A stretch of 64,000 nt of DNA from an unicellular cyanobacterium SU2 (GTDB lineage: Bacteria > Cyanobacteriota > Cyanobacteriia > Cyanobacteriales > Microcystaceae). Location: contig NEED01000069.1 of NCBI GenBank assembly GCA_002110465.1, forward strand, positions 1 through 64,000. The letters run 5' to 3'. Made by a program: the position numbers and the translations under genes. Position 1 is the stretch's first letter, and every line of letters begins with the position of its first letter. The notes under the pieces are model-generated. The model had not been told where the DNA came from and ran no database searches. It worked only from the letters and a program-made list of their open reading frames with translations. Below, piece by piece: positions 44,788-53,858 of this stretch.

Positions 44788-44949
44788 AAGGTAAGACTGA
44801 CTTTAATTGAAAATTCGGCAATTAATATTCTGAATCGAGCCTTGGGTACGACGGGTCATGTAGGAACCTGGATCTTAGATCCGAACGCCTCTGGAGATTT
44901 GTCCACTACTGTTGTTGGTTCGTCGTGCAATGGCAAGATAGGTTTATGA
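44788..44949 (+). mobile_element. C-terminal fragment of TnpB (IS200/IS605 family)
   Basis: The frame reads ENSAINILNRALGTTGHVGT, then WILDPNASGDLSTTVVG and a TGA at 44947-44949. This is the RDxNAAxNI...GHTGTW.LDPNAWGD region that closes many cyanobacterial TnpB proteins. Everything before it, including the RuvC-like catalytic domain and zinc finger, is missing, so it is a dead end of an element. No TnpA and no matching left end were found nearby. Confidence 0.7.
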
Positions 44950-45321
44950 AGGAAGCTGGGGGGCGATACTGAGGTTTTAAAGCATTATACAATCAGGGTT
45001 TGAGCCATGTATGGTTTACAAAGATAGTCCTTTTTCACAAGCTATTTTTGGGAAAACTTGCAATCATTTTCGCTAAAAACCCCATTATCTCGTTTAGTTC
45101 ATTGGCGATCGCTACTTCTATCTTTTTCAAGCACAACTTGCAGAAGTTAGACTAGGTATGGATTATAGGCGACTTGTCGCCCCCCAGGAAAACATCAATC
45201 TACAAAAAGATTGAAACTCATCAACCAAGAATTAAACAATTCTGTTTGGTACGGGGAAAATGACATTCTAATTACTTCAAATCAAAAGGTAGGATGTTCC
45301 ACTGACAAGGATAAATATGTT

Positions 45322-45395
45322 GAGTAGCCCGATGAGGTGAAAATCTCACGTCGGGTTTCGGATGGGAGGGGTACGATGGAAACATCTACCCCGAC
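45322..45395 (+). ncRNA. Group II intron domain V-VI (3' end remnant)
   Basis: 45326-45357 folds as domain V: AGC (45326-45328) pairs with GTT (45355-45357) by A-U, G-U and C-G; CCGA pairs with TCGG; a two-base CG bulge is at 45349-45350; TGAGGT pairs with ATCTCA and is closed by a GAAA tetraloop (45339-45342). This is the catalytic domain with its AGC triad. A second hairpin (GGGGTA-CGATG-GAAA-CATC-TACCCC, 45368-45392) is in the position of domain VI, giving a possible 3' splice site after GAC at 45395. No intron-encoded reverse transcriptase is present upstream. The 545 bases from 44950 to 45493 hold nothing else. Confidence 0.75.
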
Positions 45396-45493
45396 CCCTG
45401 CTAGTGTCAATCATCTCTAAAGATACTTAAATCCTTTGTTCATCGGGTCTATAATAATGGGACAAATTCAGCCGATTATAACGTTTATTATTT

Positions 45494-46543
45494 ATGTCTG
45501 CCGCCAACGAACTTTCCAATAAAACTAACCAAAAAGTCGAGCAGCAACCCCCTTTATCTCTTGATTCTGAGTCTCTCTCTGCTTCTGAAACTGAAGACCA
45601 GCCCCTACTTTTTCAGGCTATTGGTACCCTCTATGGGAAACCCCATCAAGAAGAGGAAGGAAAATTTGCCCTCACCATCGCAGGAAAAAATTATAGTTTG
45701 TTTTTTCCTGGCTATCGCTACAAAGCTTGGCTGAAACAATATAGCAATTCCCCTGAAAGTCCTGTCTATCTAAGGGTTTATCCTAAGTGCTTGCTAATTC
45801 CTAGAAAAGATCCCATTATTCGCTTCCAAGTTGCTGCCTGGGGAGACGAAAATCAGTGGGAAGAAAGCCCAGGAATGTTTAAGTTTCGAGGAATTTGGCA
45901 ATTTGTTCCCCAATTAAGAACGCCAGTTATCTCTATCTATAGAAATTCTAATGCTACCGATCCTCAAGGCAAATTTAAAGCATCTCATCTTCCTGTCTTG
46001 ATGCGTCGCAATGATGATTCGCGTCCTTTCAAGTTTAATCCCAAAATCCCTAAGGAACAGTTACCTAAACGGTGGTTTATTCAAGCTATGTTTAAGTTCA
46101 TTCCTTCTCGAAATTGTTGGGGGTGGGTTGAAGATCTTGAACTACCGACCGAGAAGATTCCTCGCTATCGAAAGCCGATCAAACCCGCTGGGGACAAGTC
46201 CCCTAGCCAAGGGAACAAAAAACCGCCGATTAAACTTCAGCAATCAGACAAGCCTAGTCCAGTGATCGAGAAAAAACCAACGGAAAGACCAATGGAAGTC
46301 ACTGAACAAAAAAAACCAATGGAGCAACCGATGATAACCTCTGAAAAAGAGGAATCCAAACCCCTTATTCTTACTAGATCTCAAATGGCTGAACAATTAG
46401 GAATTAGTGATTCAACTCTCTATAAACGGATTTCTCAAGCCAAGCAAAACTCCGATCCTCCTACGATTGAGTTGAATAATCAACAATGGTACTATGTCGA
46501 TAATCCGACGGGGAAAGGTAAGGTTTTTGAACGAAAGGCTTAA
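45494..46543 (+). CDS. Hypothetical protein with C-terminal HTH-like segment
   Basis: A 349-residue protein I cannot assign to a family. Residues 38-195 look like one compact mostly-beta domain (FQAIGTLYGKPHQEEEGKFA, LRVYPKCLLIPRKDPIIRFQ, FRGIWQFVPQL). Residues 225-290 are a charged, proline/lysine-rich linker with the repeated KKPMEQP/EKKPTERP elements. Residues 293-325 (LTRSQMAEQLGISDSTLYKR, then ISQAKQ) resemble a helix-turn-helix: LSxSQMAKRLGVSxSTL. The C-terminus ends with WYYVDNPTGKGKVFERKA. It may bind nucleic acid through both ends, but that is inference. It starts 98 bases after the group II remnant. Confidence 0.55.
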   Translation: MSAANELSNKTNQKVEQQPPLSLDSESLSASETEDQPLLFQAIGTLYGKPHQEEEGKFALTIAGKNYSLFFPGYRYKAWLKQYSNSPESPVYLRVYPKCLLIPRKDPIIRFQVAAWGDENQWEESPGMFKFRGIWQFVPQLRTPVISIYRNSNATDPQGKFKASHLPVLMRRNDDSRPFKFNPKIPKEQLPKRWFIQAMFKFIPSRNCWGWVEDLELPTEKIPRYRKPIKPAGDKSPSQGNKKPPIKLQQSDKPSPVIEKKPTERPMEVTEQKKPMEQPMITSEKEESKPLILTRSQMAEQLGISDSTLYKRISQAKQNSDPPTIELNNQQWYYVDNPTGKGKVFERKA

Positions 46544-46732
46544 GTTTAGGCTTAAATTTGAAATCATGAGAAATAAGTAGAGCTTGTTGGATGAAGTGAC
46601 ATCCTGCCGACCTGACAGAAAGATTGGAGAATGTAGATTGCAGATTTAAGATTGAATGAGAACAAGCCATTTATTTCGGCATTGGTAAATCTAAAATCTT
46701 CCCTCAACAATCAACAATAAATGAGGGCGCGG

Positions 46733-46752
46733 GGTCGGAATTATTTCCGACC
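46733..46752. repeat. Perfect 8-bp hairpin in intergenic region
   Basis: GGTCGGAA (46733-46740), TTAT loop, TTCCGACC (46745-46752). It is not followed by a T-run on either strand. It lies in a 420-base gap (46544-46963) with degenerate caatctacaatc-type short repeats. Confidence 0.6.
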
Positions 46753-46793
46753 TTTAAGCCGCCCGTCTTAAATCTACAATCAACCCTCCCAAG

Positions 46794-46814
46794 CCCACGT
46801 ACTTCAGTCGTGGG
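46794..46814. repeat. Hairpin resembling an IS200/IS605-type end
   Basis: CCCACG (46794-46799), nine-base loop TACTTCAGT, CGTGGG (46809-46814). Such CCCACG...CGTGGG hairpins with ttcag loops are common at ends of IS200/IS605-group elements; the TnpB tail at 44788 would fit as a partner, but the two are 1.8 kb apart with a gene between them. Confidence 0.4.
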
Positions 46815-46885
46815 TACAATCTACAATCGGCAATCTGCAATCCTTTGACCAACCCAAGCATAGAGGGGCAACTCTCAGTTGAAAG

Positions 46886-46916
46886 CTAAAAACCCTTTCC
46901 TTTAATGGGAAAGGGC
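46886..46916 (-). terminator. Intrinsic terminator for ilvB
   Basis: On the minus strand CCCTTTCC pairs with GGAAAGGG (arms 46893-46900 and 46908-46915), then TTTTT. It starts 48 bases after the ilvB stop codon. Confidence 0.75.
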
Positions 46917-46963
46917 AACTAGGAATCAATGAAAAATTTTAACCATGTAAAGATTGATTAAGT

Positions 46964-48832
46964 TTATAGTTTAGTTCCACAGACAGGACAAAAGTGATGG
47001 GTGGTCGGGTTCTTCTCCCCACAATGGGTGCAGTAGATTAGTTCAATGGCCTGCTGAGATGTTTTTTGCTCTGGTAAACCAAGCATCTGGGCGTTGCTCT
47101 TTCCTGGGGCTACCATGGGGTAACAATTTTCATCTCTCGTCACATGGACATCCATTAATACCGGTCCGTCATAGGCTAACATTTGAGCGATCGCCTCTGA
47201 TAGTTCACCGTGTTCTCGCACAGTTAGTCCTTTCACTCCAAATGCTTGTGCTAAGAGTTCAAAATCGGGCATTCCTGTTTGCATATTTGAGGAGGAGTAC
47301 CTTTCTCCATAAAAGGTCTGTTGCCACTGACGCACCATTCCCTGCCAACCATTATTAATAATAATTGTTTTGACATTTATTCCATATTGTGATAAAGATG
47401 CTAATTCTTGAAGATTCATTTGAAAACTAGCGTCTCCACTAATACAAATTACCTCTTCTTCAGGAACCGCTACTTTAGCCCCCATAGCGGCGGGCATTCC
47501 GTAACCCATTGTTCCTAGTCCTCCACTAGAAATCCAACGACGAGGTCCATTTTTCAGGAACTGGGCAGCCCACATTTGATGTTGTCCTACATCGGTTGTG
47601 TAATAGGCATGGGGAGCTTGACGACCGACTTCAACAATCACTTCTTGCGGAGAAATACTATGGTCGTAGTGAGGAACAATCAGGGGGTATTCTTCTCGCC
47701 AACGATTAATCCTAGCCAACCAAGGTTTCGTGGTTTCCGCATCGGTGGGAAAATCCAATTCTCTGGCTCGTTGTAGGAGTTGTTCTAAGACACGACGTAC
47801 ATCGCCGACGATAGGAACATTAGGGGTGCGATTTTTGCCCACTTCTGCTGGATCGATATCGATGTGGATTACCTTAGCATGGGAGGCAAATTCATCGAGT
47901 TTCCCTGTTACCCGATCATCAAATCTTGCTCCTACCGCAATTAAGAGGTCACATTCACTCACGGCAAAATTAGCATAGGCGGTTCCGTGCATCCCTAGCA
48001 TGGCTACGGAGAGGGGGTGGTGTTCATCAAAGGCTCCAATTCCCATTAAAGTCGTTGTTACAGGAATTTGAAACCGTTCGGCCATTTCTTCAACTTGGGC
48101 GTGAGCATTGGCGGCGATCGCTCCCCCACCTACATAAAGTAACGGACGTTGGGCTTCTTCAATCAGGTGTAACGCTGCATCAATCTGACGAGGATTTCCC
48201 TTGACCGTGGGGCGATATCCTGGTAGTTTAACTTGTCCAGGGTCAACGGGGACATAATCACACTCTTCGATTCCCACATCTTTAGGAACATCAATTAACA
48301 CCGGACCTGGCCGTCCTGTACTGGCAATATGGAAGGCTTCAGCAACGATTCTAGCCATATCTTGAGCGCGGCGAACCACATAGGAATGTTTCACCAGGGG
48401 TAGAGTAATGCCAAAAATATCGGTTTCTTGGAAGGCATCGCTACCAATGGCTGCCCGTCCGACTTGGCCAGTCACAATGACCATGGGAATAGAATCCATG
48501 TGTGCCGTGGCAATTCCTGTTACTAAATTAGTTGCCCCTGGCCCTGATGTTCCGAAGCAAACCCCTACTTTCCCTGTTGCACGAGCATAACCATCGGCTG
48601 CGTGAGCGGCTCCTTGTTCGTGTCTTACCAGGAAATGTTCTATATCTCCTCTAGCTTCAGCCCGATAGAGTTCATCATAAATCGGTAGGATAGCTCCTCC
48701 TGGATAGCCAAAAATATGTTTAACTCCGTGACGAACTAGGCTATCGATTAGGACAAAGGCTCCCGTTCTCCGTTGGGGAGTCCCAGGTAAAGGTGAAGTT
48801 ATTTTCTCAATTGAAGAAACCACAGGGCACAC
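46964..48832 (-). CDS. ilvB: Acetolactate synthase large subunit with C-terminal zinc ribbon
   Basis: A 622-residue thiamine-diphosphate enzyme making acetolactate or acetohydroxybutyrate for branched-chain amino acids. The three domains are seen in order: [16 protein letters not shown] (TPP pyrimidine domain) with [20 protein letters not shown] (catalytic glutamate), a central FAD-like domain with [13 protein letters not shown], and the TPP diphosphate-binding motif [13 protein letters not shown], then QYGIN and NN. The last 25 residues, [20 protein letters not shown], form an added C-x2-C...C-x2-C zinc ribbon not needed for catalysis. A regulatory ilvN is not adjacent. Terminated by the hairpin at 46886. 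Confidence 0.93.
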   Translation of the reverse strand: MCPVVSSIEKITSPLPGTPQRRTGAFVLIDSLVRHGVKHIFGYPGGAILPIYDELYRAEARGDIEHFLVRHEQGAAHAADGYARATGKVGVCFGTSGPGATNLVTGIATAHMDSIPMVIVTGQVGRAAIGSDAFQETDIFGITLPLVKHSYVVRRAQDMARIVAEAFHIASTGRPGPVLIDVPKDVGIEECDYVPVDPGQVKLPGYRPTVKGNPRQIDAALHLIEEAQRPLLYVGGGAIAANAHAQVEEMAERFQIPVTTTLMGIGAFDEHHPLSVAMLGMHGTAYANFAVSECDLLIAVGARFDDRVTGKLDEFASHAKVIHIDIDPAEVGKNRTPNVPIVGDVRRVLEQLLQRARELDFPTDAETTKPWLARINRWREEYPLIVPHYDHSISPQEVIVEVGRQAPHAYYTTDVGQHQMWAAQFLKNGPRRWISSGGLGTMGYGMPAAMGAKVAVPEEEVICISGDASFQMNLQELASLSQYGINVKTIIINNGWQGMVRQWQQTFYGERYSSSNMQTGMPDFELLAQAFGVKGLTVREHGELSEAIAQMLAYDGPVLMDVHVTRDENCYPMVAPGKSNAQMLGLPEQKTSQQAIELIYCTHCGEKNPTTHHFCPVCGTKL

Positions 48833-49140
48833 CGTCTCACTTAATTTTCTATAATTTCCATTTTAGTTTCGTTGCTTTGGATGCAACATAAAAAAGATCA
48901 ACTCAGCTAAGCTTCTTTGGGTTAATGGCTTATCATTGTTGATGAAGGCTATCAAGGTAGGATCTTTAGTCTGTCAGGATCATGTGTATTTTCCCAAACA
49001 ATCCCTCATTAAACTCTAAATTAATGGTTAAGGTTATTATCTTAGCTTTTTCTGACAATGACCCCTAAACTGTAATCTTTTGTTACAAATAGACTGGAAA
49101 TAAAGATTAAAAATTGATTGTTAAAATAGTCCAATTTTTT
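48833..49140. other. Intergenic region, divergent promoters
   Basis: The 308 bases separate ilvB and the zinc-ribbon protein gene, which run in opposite directions. I see no gene, structured leader or clear repeat; a short GTTGC...GCAAC arm pair at about 48870-48886 is the only small hairpin. Confidence 0.4.
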
Positions 49141-49506
49141 ATGGCTAATTGTCCCCACTGTTCTCAAAATATTGATAGTCAAGCGATTCGCTGTCCCCAT
49201 TGCCATCAAATTCTTAAAGCTTATGGACATCCAGGTATTCCTTTATATCAAGCTAATGAGGACGAGTTTTTATGCGATCGCTGTTTATATCATGAGGATG
49301 ATACTTGCACTTATCCCCAACGTCCCTATGCCAAAACCTGTACCATATACCATGATAAATCTCAACCGTTAGTCTTTGAGCCTCCCCTTCCTTTAGTGTC
49401 TACTAATCCTCTTAAAGCATTACAATTATGGTGTTCTCGTTATCGGGGATTATTGTTAATAATTGGTTTGATTATCCTGAGTTTAGTTTTTGCATTATTA
49501 CAATAA
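49141..49506 (+). CDS. Zinc-ribbon protein with C-terminal membrane segment
   Basis: A 121-residue protein. CPHCSQNIDSQAIRCPHCHQ (4-23) is a double C-x2-C zinc ribbon. A second cysteine cluster (CDRCLYHEDDTCTYPQRPYA, then KTCTIYH) at about 48-74 may bind another metal. A single hydrophobic helix (GLLLIIGLIILSLVFALL) closes the protein, so it is tail-anchored with the metal sites probably in the cytoplasm. ATG 49141 is chosen because it immediately precedes the zinc motif. It is a conserved cyanobacterial type with unknown role. It converges on the O-methyltransferase gene with 6 bases between the stops. Confidence 0.65.
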   Translation: MANCPHCSQNIDSQAIRCPHCHQILKAYGHPGIPLYQANEDEFLCDRCLYHEDDTCTYPQRPYAKTCTIYHDKSQPLVFEPPLPLVSTNPLKALQLWCSRYRGLLLIIGLIILSLVFALLQ

Positions 49507-49512
49507 TAGCGA

Positions 49513-50175
49513 CTATCGTTTCAAAGCTAATGTTAATCCATCAGCAATAGGAACTAGACTAATATTAACCCTCAAGTCGTTATGAATTTTATCATTTAAA
49601 GCTCGTATCTTTTTAGTTCGGTTATCTTGTTCAGCTTGCTCAGCAACTTTACCTCCCCACAATACATTATCAATAGCAATTAACCCCCCAGGACGAACTA
49701 ATTTTAATACCTGCTCATAATAATTGTCATAGTTACTTTTATCTGCATCAATAAACGCAAAATCGAATGTATTACTTTGTCCTTCAGCGATTAATTTATT
49801 TAAGGTTTCTGAGGCTGGTGCAAGGCGTAAATCTATCTTATGGGAAACCCCTGCTTTTTCCCAGTAACGACGGGCGATCGCCGTATATTCTTCACTCACA
49901 TCACAGGCTATTACTTTACCATCATCAGGAAGAGCTAAGGCAACCACTAAGGAACTGTATCCTGTAAATACTCCTACCTCTAGGGTTTTTTTTGCTCCCA
50001 TTAACTCCACTAATAATGACATAAGTTGTCCTTGTTCGGGGGCAATTTGCATTCTCGCCATCAGATGGTTAGCTGTTTCTTGACGCAGTTCTTTTAAAAT
50101 TTGGGTTTCTCTGACAGAAATCGATTGTAAATATCGATATAGTTTTGAATCAAATCTCAGGGTTTGGTTAGCCAT
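49513..50175 (-). CDS. O-methyltransferase (Methyltransf_3, caffeoyl-CoA OMT-like)
   Basis: A 220-residue SAM-dependent enzyme with divalent-metal site. LEVGVFTGYSSLVVALALPD (motif I), VIACDVSEEYTAIARRYWEK (motif II), DFAFIDADKSNYDNYYE (metal-binding aspartates) and GGLIAIDNVLWGGKV are the hallmarks of the cation-dependent family. Its substrate in cyanobacteria is usually a small catechol-like molecule, unproven here. It follows thiS on the minus strand with only the short tandem repeat between them. Confidence 0.88.
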   Translation of the reverse strand: MANQTLRFDSKLYRYLQSISVRETQILKELRQETANHLMARMQIAPEQGQLMSLLVELMGAKKTLEVGVFTGYSSLVVALALPDDGKVIACDVSEEYTAIARRYWEKAGVSHKIDLRLAPASETLNKLIAEGQSNTFDFAFIDADKSNYDNYYEQVLKLVRPGGLIAIDNVLWGGKVAEQAEQDNRTKKIRALNDKIHNDLRVNISLVPIADGLTLALKR

Positions 50176-50195
50176 AATTTGAGTTTAAAAAACCA

Positions 50196-50230
50196 ACTAT
50201 TAACTATTCACTATTAACTATTCACTATTT
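50196..50230. repeat. 14-bp tandem repeat overlapping the thiS 3' end
   Basis: ACTATTAACTATTC is repeated at 50196-50209 and 50210-50223 with a partial third unit. It provides the last codons and the stop of thiS. Confidence 0.75.
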
Positions 50231-50447
50231 TTCCTCCTCCCACAATGGTAACAATTTCTAAGCGATCGCCTGTTTTTAATTGGGTGTTATCCCAATATTG
50301 ACGATGTAGGATTTCTCCGTTATATTCTACTGCCACTAAACGAGGATTTAATCCCATTTGTTCTAACAGTTGGGGTAAAGTGGTATCAGGGGAACAAGTC
50401 GCTGGTGTTCCGTTAACTTGTAGAGTTATTTGGGATAAGGTACTCAT
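50214..50447 (-). CDS. thiS: Sulfur-carrier protein ThiS
   Basis: A 77-residue beta-grasp protein that, as a C-terminal thiocarboxylate, delivers sulfur for the thiazole of thiamine. ITLQVNGTPATCSPDTTLPQ, LLEQMGLNPRLVAVEYNGEI and LKTGDRLEIVTIVGGG are family blocks. The usual terminal Gly-Gly here is followed by KIVNS, five extra residues read from the tandem repeat at 50196-50230. Activation requires a free Gly-Gly end, so either these residues are trimmed or the protein is affected. It lies 77 bases after thiE. Confidence 0.85.
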   Translation of the reverse strand: MSTLSQITLQVNGTPATCSPDTTLPQLLEQMGLNPRLVAVEYNGEILHRQYWDNTQLKTGDRLEIVTIVGGGKIVNS

Positions 50448-50524
50448 GTAATAGTCCTGTTATTATTATGAACAATTTTTGAAAACCCAACAAAAAAGAT
50501 GACTGTTTTTTAAAGATTATTTCA

Positions 50525-51556
50525 TCAATTTACTGCTAATTTTTTGAGTAATTCTTGAGTAGTAGTAGTGGGATTATCTGCTTTCATGATAGCGCGAACA
50601 ACAGCTACTTGTTTAGCCCCTGCGTTAATAACTTCATGAACATTTTCTAGATCAATTCCTCCAATAGCAAACCAAGGGATAGGGGAGTTTTTTTGCGCAT
50701 AATCAACATAATCTAAACCGGCGGGGGGTTTTCCTGGTTTTGTTGGCGTAGCATAGACAGGACCGACCCCAATATAATCTGCCCCTTCAGCTATCGCTTT
50801 AGTCATTTCTTGGGGATTTGTTGTAGAACGTCCGATAATTCGGTTAGGTCCCAAAACTTGTCTTGCTAGGGCAATTGGGATGTCTTGTTGCCCTAAATGT
50901 ACCCCATCTGCACTAACGGCTAATGCTAGATCAACCCGATCATTCATAATAAATAAAGCATTATAATCATGACATAATTGACAGAGCTTTTTGGCTATTT
51001 CTAATTTAATAATATCATCAACATTTTTTTCTCTATATTGAACTAAAGTCAAACCACCTTTCAAAGAAGCTTCAACAATTGACAAGAAATTTTCTGACGG
51101 AGAAGTTACTAAATAAAGTAGAGATTTTTTAAGTTTTTGATAACGATTATGGGTTAATAAATTGCTTTCTAGAGTATAAACTTGATAACGAATATTTTTA
51201 AAAGCAATGCCCATCTCAGGGTGATAAAGTTTACCATATTCTTCTAAGACTCTTAAGGCTTCTTGAATACGGCATAAATTAGCTTGTAAGAGATGATCAA
51301 CACTACTACGAGTTTCTTCGTGGGGATGGGATAAGGTGGTTCCAGGATCATTTGGTGTATCTCTAGCCATGCGTAATTCTGGGGTATGCCAACGAGCAAC
51401 TTCTTGACGCATTTGCTTACATTCTTCGGCTAATTGACTATTTTCTAAGCCAAAGCGACACCATTCTTCGATAATTCTTAATCCTTCTCTGGCGCGATCA
51501 AGATTAGCATCTAGAATACGAGTAATAGACAAAGTTGTCTTACTTTCTTGAGTCAT
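50525..51556 (-). CDS. thiE: Thiamine-phosphate synthase with N-terminal ThiD2-like domain
   Basis: A 343-residue enzyme joining hydroxymethylpyrimidine diphosphate and thiazole phosphate. The C-terminal TIM-barrel (about 145-343) has LTLVQYREKNVDD, ALFIMNDRVDLALAVSADGV, then HLGQQDIP, GRSTTNPQEMTKAIAEGADY, IGVGPVYATPTKPG and WFAIGGID. The N-terminal 135 residues (ARILDANLDRAREGLRIIEE type, HPHEETRSSVDHLLQANLCR) are the ThiP_synth_N domain typical of cyanobacterial ThiE. It directly follows the SRPBCC gene and precedes thiS, a usual arrangement for this group. Confidence 0.93.
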   Translation of the reverse strand: MTQESKTTLSITRILDANLDRAREGLRIIEEWCRFGLENSQLAEECKQMRQEVARWHTPELRMARDTPNDPGTTLSHPHEETRSSVDHLLQANLCRIQEALRVLEEYGKLYHPEMGIAFKNIRYQVYTLESNLLTHNRYQKLKKSLLYLVTSPSENFLSIVEASLKGGLTLVQYREKNVDDIIKLEIAKKLCQLCHDYNALFIMNDRVDLALAVSADGVHLGQQDIPIALARQVLGPNRIIGRSTTNPQEMTKAIAEGADYIGVGPVYATPTKPGKPPAGLDYVDYAQKNSPIPWFAIGGIDLENVHEVINAGAKQVAVVRAIMKADNPTTTTQELLKKLAVN

Positions 51557-51618
51557 AAAATTTTAATCATTAAATAATTTCAATGTCTGACACTTAAATC
51601 CAAAGCAGCATCCAATTA

Positions 51619-52068
51619 TTATCCTAAATTTTCTTGAAGATTTATGGTATATTCTTTGAATCTTTCTAAATCAGCTTGAATCGTTGACTCGACGATTTTT
51701 CCTAAAAATAGATTATCCATCAATTGACCTAACCAACCAGGAATAGAATAAGCAATCGTTAAACGAACAATACTTTTACCATGACGATCATAAAATCTCA
51801 CTGCACCACGATTTGGTAATCCATCAACCGATTCCCATTGTATAATTTGATGAGAAACTAACTTTAGAATTCTCGATAACCAAGTAAATTCAAAACCACT
51901 ACTCGCTAATTTCCAACGAGATAATTCGGGTTCATCTTCTAATACTTGAACTGATTCGATCCACTTCATCCAACGAGGCATTTGTTCGAGATCTGACCAG
52001 AGACTCCAAACTAAGTCAATGGGGGCATCTACTTCAACTTGTACGCTATGTTCTAACCAATTAGACAT
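51619..52068 (-). CDS. SRPBCC-family lipid/polyketide-binding protein
   Basis: A 149-residue START-like fold protein: VQVEVDAPIDLVWSLWSDLE, QMPRWMKWIESVQVLED, and SRWKLASSGFEFTWLSRILK give the N-terminal strand-helix and the cavity strands. FYDRHGKSIVRLTIAYSIPG and a long C-terminal helix (TIQADLERFKEYTINLQE) complete it. It is immediately downstream of crtQ, a position conserved among cyanobacteria, which suggests a role in carotenoid or lipid handling; this is inferred from position. Confidence 0.78.
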   Translation of the reverse strand: MSNWLEHSVQVEVDAPIDLVWSLWSDLEQMPRWMKWIESVQVLEDEPELSRWKLASSGFEFTWLSRILKLVSHQIIQWESVDGLPNRGAVRFYDRHGKSIVRLTIAYSIPGWLGQLMDNLFLGKIVESTIQADLERFKEYTINLQENLG

Positions 52069-52129
52069 TCTAGATCAAGATTAATTATTAATTAAAGTAG
52101 GGTGGGCAATTCCCACCGCATCCAATATT

Positions 52130-53602
52130 CTAACGAACCGTGACAGGTTGGGTTTTATTTTTAAGGTTTTCTGCTTTTCCTAAAATAACTTTTGCTGCTT
52201 GTTTTCCTGAAATGGTTGCCCCTTCCATGCTATCGATGTAATCTTGCTGGGTATAACTTCCTGCGAGGAAAAAGTTAGAGATAGGGGTATTTTGAGTTGG
52301 ACGATAGGGGTCCATTCCGGGGGCTTCCCGATACAAAGATTGAGCTAATTTAACCACACTATACCAAGTCATTTTTAAGTTACGGGATGAAGGAAATAAT
52401 TGATAAACTTGGTTTAAAACATGGTTGGCTATCACCTCATTTTTCTCTTTAATAAATGGATCACCAGGGGTTAAGACTAATTGTAATAAAGATCCTTGTC
52501 CTTCTTTATAATAATCCCCAGGACTGGCTAAGGCTAAATCAGCAAAACAGGAGAAGTCAGCATCAGGAGTGTAGAGTAAATTATCTAGTCCAGCTGCTTC
52601 TTTTAATTGTTCTCGTTTTTGAGAATCATGTAATTCTGTTACCCAACCATCAAAACGTAATTGAACTGTTGCCACTGGAACTGCTTCCAACTTATAAATA
52701 TTGTCAAACAGCGACCATTTGCGCCAGTTTTGAGGAATCAATCGTTGAATCCCAGGGACATCACAAGCACAAACATAAGCATCGGCGGTGATGGTTTCTT
52801 CGGTTTCTCCTTTAGCAATTACAAGCCCTGTAACTTGAGTTTTATTATCACTTTCTTGGAATAAAATTTCTCTGACACGCCGTCTTGTATGAATTTTCGC
52901 TCCTCTGGTTTCAAGATAATTTAAAATCGGTTTGTGAAGGTATTCATGGGGAGAACCTTCTAACATTCTTAACACCGATGCTTCGGTTTTGGTGGCAAAA
53001 AATAGGAAAATTGTTAACATACAACGGGCTGATATATTTTCCGTATCAATAAACCCTAAAGCATAAGCAATGGGGTTCCACATTTTCTTAAGACTGCCAT
53101 TATTTCCCCCATGTTGACGAAACCAGTCAGCGAAACTAATAGCATCGAGTTTCCGAATAGTTTTCATTGCCCCGTCAAAATCTACTAACCCCCGTACAAT
53201 AGGACTAATTCCTAACGCTAAGGAGTTAGACGCTTTATCAACGGTAGAGAGTTGGGAAGTGGTAAAAAAGGCTTTTAACCCATTAAACGGCGCACCGGTG
53301 AGGAAACGAAAGTCTAATTCTCCAACCCGTCCTCCTTCATTAATAAAGGTGTGGGTATGTTCTTTCAGGCGTAAATTCTGACTTGCCCCTACTTTGTCCA
53401 TTAAAGCAAAGAGGTTGTAATAGCAGCCAAAAAAGACGTGCAACCCCATTTCAACGTGATTACCGTCATTATCTACCCAACTGCCTACTTTTCCCCCAAC
53501 AAAAGGGCGAGATTCAAAGATTTCTACTTCACAACCGGCATCAACTAAATCAATAGCCGTAGCCAGTCCCGCTAACCCTGCGCCAACGATCGCAACTCGC
53601 AT
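52130..53602 (-). CDS. crtQ: 9,9'-di-cis-zeta-carotene desaturase
   Basis: A 490-residue FAD-dependent, plant-type desaturase converting zeta-carotene to lycopene in the thylakoid or plasma membrane. [20 protein letters not shown], then [20 protein letters not shown], is the dinucleotide motif. [45 protein letters not shown]-like [13 protein letters not shown] and the C-terminal [20 protein letters not shown], then SGKQAAK, are Zds-specific. It heads the run crtQ, SRPBCC, thiE, thiS, O-methyltransferase. Confidence 0.93.
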   Translation of the reverse strand: MRVAIVGAGLAGLATAIDLVDAGCEVEIFESRPFVGGKVGSWVDNDGNHVEMGLHVFFGCYYNLFALMDKVGASQNLRLKEHTHTFINEGGRVGELDFRFLTGAPFNGLKAFFTTSQLSTVDKASNSLALGISPIVRGLVDFDGAMKTIRKLDAISFADWFRQHGGNNGSLKKMWNPIAYALGFIDTENISARCMLTIFLFFATKTEASVLRMLEGSPHEYLHKPILNYLETRGAKIHTRRRVREILFQESDNKTQVTGLVIAKGETEETITADAYVCACDVPGIQRLIPQNWRKWSLFDNIYKLEAVPVATVQLRFDGWVTELHDSQKREQLKEAAGLDNLLYTPDADFSCFADLALASPGDYYKEGQGSLLQLVLTPGDPFIKEKNEVIANHVLNQVYQLFPSSRNLKMTWYSVVKLAQSLYREAPGMDPYRPTQNTPISNFFLAGSYTQQDYIDSMEGATISGKQAAKVILGKAENLKNKTQPVTVR

Positions 53603-53858
53603 TCCGTTTTCCTTAATTTCTTTATGATATCTTTACATATTTTAACGGATGAGCGATCGCTATCTCAAAGTGTCTTTAAAAGAACTCCCTGATCTATCGA
53701 TGGTGAGGTGTTTAGAGATCAGTCAGTTTTCACCTAAGACGCTAGAAGCAACAATTGACAAGGGTTTCAGATATAAAAATAGTTTTATGTGCATAAACAT
53801 CGGTGTTCAGTCCTAATTAATCAACAGATCAAATACTTAGCTTGGAGAGAATTAAATC

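Noticed and set aside
50448-51620. TPP riboswitch in the thiE-thiS cluster
   Set aside because: No CUGAGA...ACCUGAUC-type core was seen before thiE or thiS.
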